Shown piece after piece: positions 62,456 through 62,872 of a DNA stretch of 62,872 bases. The notes under the pieces are model-generated. The model saw nothing but the letters and a program-made list of their open reading frames with translations, searched no databases and had not been told where the DNA came from. Origin of the DNA: Fimenecus sp051881455 (GTDB lineage: Bacteria > Bacillota > Clostridia > Oscillospirales > Acutalibacteraceae); assembly GCA_051881455.1 (NCBI GenBank), contig JBJEPX010000017.1:1-62872 (forward strand), given 5' to 3'. Positions within the stretch are counted from its first letter, which is position 1. The number at the start of each line of letters is the position of its first letter. The position numbers were made by a program, and so were the translations under genes.

Positions 62456-62484
62456 TTGCTTTTTTTCTTTGCTTATGATAGAAT
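62456..62484 (+). promoter_or_regulatory. Sigma-A promoter of secG
   Basis: TTGCTT (62456-62461), 17-bp spacer, TAGAAT (62479-62484). The element's right end is 36 bases upstream of it. Confidence 0.75.
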
Positions 62485-62524
62485 ATCAAGGCTGTTAAAT
62501 ATACAAGGTTTGGAGGTATCAGAA

Positions 62525-62776
62525 ATGCCGGCACTTCAGATAGCTTTCGGTGTAGTTCTTATATTGCTTGCAGTTGTTATAATAGTATTGGTACTTATGC
62601 AAGAGGGTAATCAGCAGGGACTTTCGGGTGCCATTTCCGGTGGCTCTTCCGAATCCTTTTTCGGCAAAAACAAAAGCAGAACCAATGAGGCAAGAGTAGG
62701 CTTTATAACCAAAATTGTTGCAGTAGCGTTTTTTGTTTTAGCGCTCGTTGCTTGGGTAGTAATGCTTTTCGTTTAA
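62525..62776 (+). CDS. secG: Preprotein translocase subunit SecG
   Basis: 83-aa inner-membrane protein of the SecYEG channel with two transmembrane helices (LQIAFGVVLILLAVVIIVLV and near residues 62-82). Between them are the family motifs LMQEGNQQGLSGAISGGSSE and FFGKN.SRT. The start is ATG 62525, after GGAGG; the upstream frame from 62423 includes the promoter. Length matches Firmicutes SecG. Its promoter was left intact by the insertion. Confidence 0.94.
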   Translation: MPALQIAFGVVLILLAVVIIVLVLMQEGNQQGLSGAISGGSSESFFGKNKSRTNEARVGFITKIVAVAFFVLALVAWVVMLFV

Positions 62777-62788
62777 ATTTTAAAATTA

Positions 62789-62805
62789 ACCCGACACCGT
62801 CGGGT
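62789..62805 (+). terminator. Weak hairpin after secG
   Basis: ACCCGAC / GTCGGGT with 3-base loop, no T-run after it; read-through into the tRNA is possible. Confidence 0.4.
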
Positions 62806-62810
62806 AATAT

Positions 62811-62872
62811 GATCCACTAGCTCAGTTGGCAGAGCACTTGACTTTTAATCAAGGTGTCCGGAGTTCGAATCT
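62811..62872 (+). tRNA. tRNA-Lys (TTT anticodon), 3' end beyond window
   Basis: Acceptor half GATCCAC, D-arm GCTCAGTTGGCAGAGC, anticodon stem CTTGA/TCAAG around CTTTTAA with anticodon TTT, and T-loop GTTCGAATC. The last part of the T-arm and the acceptor 3' strand lie outside the window. Confidence 0.93.

Noticed and set aside
62811..62872. tRNA-Lys as attachment site for the element
   Set aside because: The element ends more than 390 bases before the tRNA and secG lies in between; no tRNA fragment was seen at the left end.

Overview
Chromosomal window from an uncultured-type low-to-mid-GC Clostridia, probably Oscillospirales/Ruminococcaceae-like. This is inferred from the rpoC-rpsL-rpsG-fusA-tuf order, the AGGAGG ribosome binding sites, the BspA-type repeat protein and the gene content; no taxonomic search was possible. 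The window splits into housekeeping flanks and one large conjugative element.

Left flank (1-14811): 3' part of rpoC, a BspA-like surface protein, rpsL, rpsG, fusA and tuf, two small conserved genes (UPF0291/DUF896 and DUF1653) and a type IIA topoisomerase pair (parE/parC-like). All are on the plus strand with good terminators and sigma-A promoters. Two copies of a dispersed palindromic repeat lie in the intergenic gaps (4811-4896, 14459-14546). Right flank (62420-62872): secG with its own promoter, then the start of a tRNA-Lys gene.

Mobile element (14812-62419, about 47.6 kb): a perfect 13-bp inverted match (ATTACCTCCCCCC read inward, 14829-14841 and 62390-62402) and a 13-bp direct repeat (TCATTGAAAAAAA, 14799-14811 and 62420-62432) sit at the same 17-bp offset at both ends. 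The only recombinase seen is an IS30-family DD(33)E transposase next to the right end. I therefore read this as an integrative conjugative element (ICE) moved by an IS30-type transposase and inserted just upstream of the secG promoter. From right to left on the minus strand it carries: transposase; parA/parB partition genes; small accessory genes, one broken by an in-frame stop; a HAD nucleotidase; a replication-type helix-turn-helix protein beside an unusual alternating-palindrome array containing an assembly gap; a CAP-domain secreted protein; two convergent genes sharing a domain; and a sortase pilus locus. It continues with two secreted proteins sharing a C-terminal domain (one a 1722-aa leucine-rich-repeat protein), a 2735-aa MutS-I-like/methylase/helicase protein with a tnpV gene in another frame, a P-loop kinase, a primase-like protein, a candidate oriT, relaxosome genes and relaxase, a coupling ATPase and a Gram-positive type IV secretion module ending in a CHAP hydrolase. 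At the left end a very AT-rich plus-strand pair (trypsin-like protease plus small partner) looks like a conflict or defence cargo cassette.

How it fits together: MobC, RHH protein and relaxase probably nick oriT; PcfB-like and VirD4-like proteins deliver DNA to the VirB4/VirB6/PrgI/pilin-like channel; the CHAP enzyme opens the wall; the sortase pilus and surface proteins may aid contact with recipients or host; ParAB and the HTH protein suggest a replicating, partitioned circular form.
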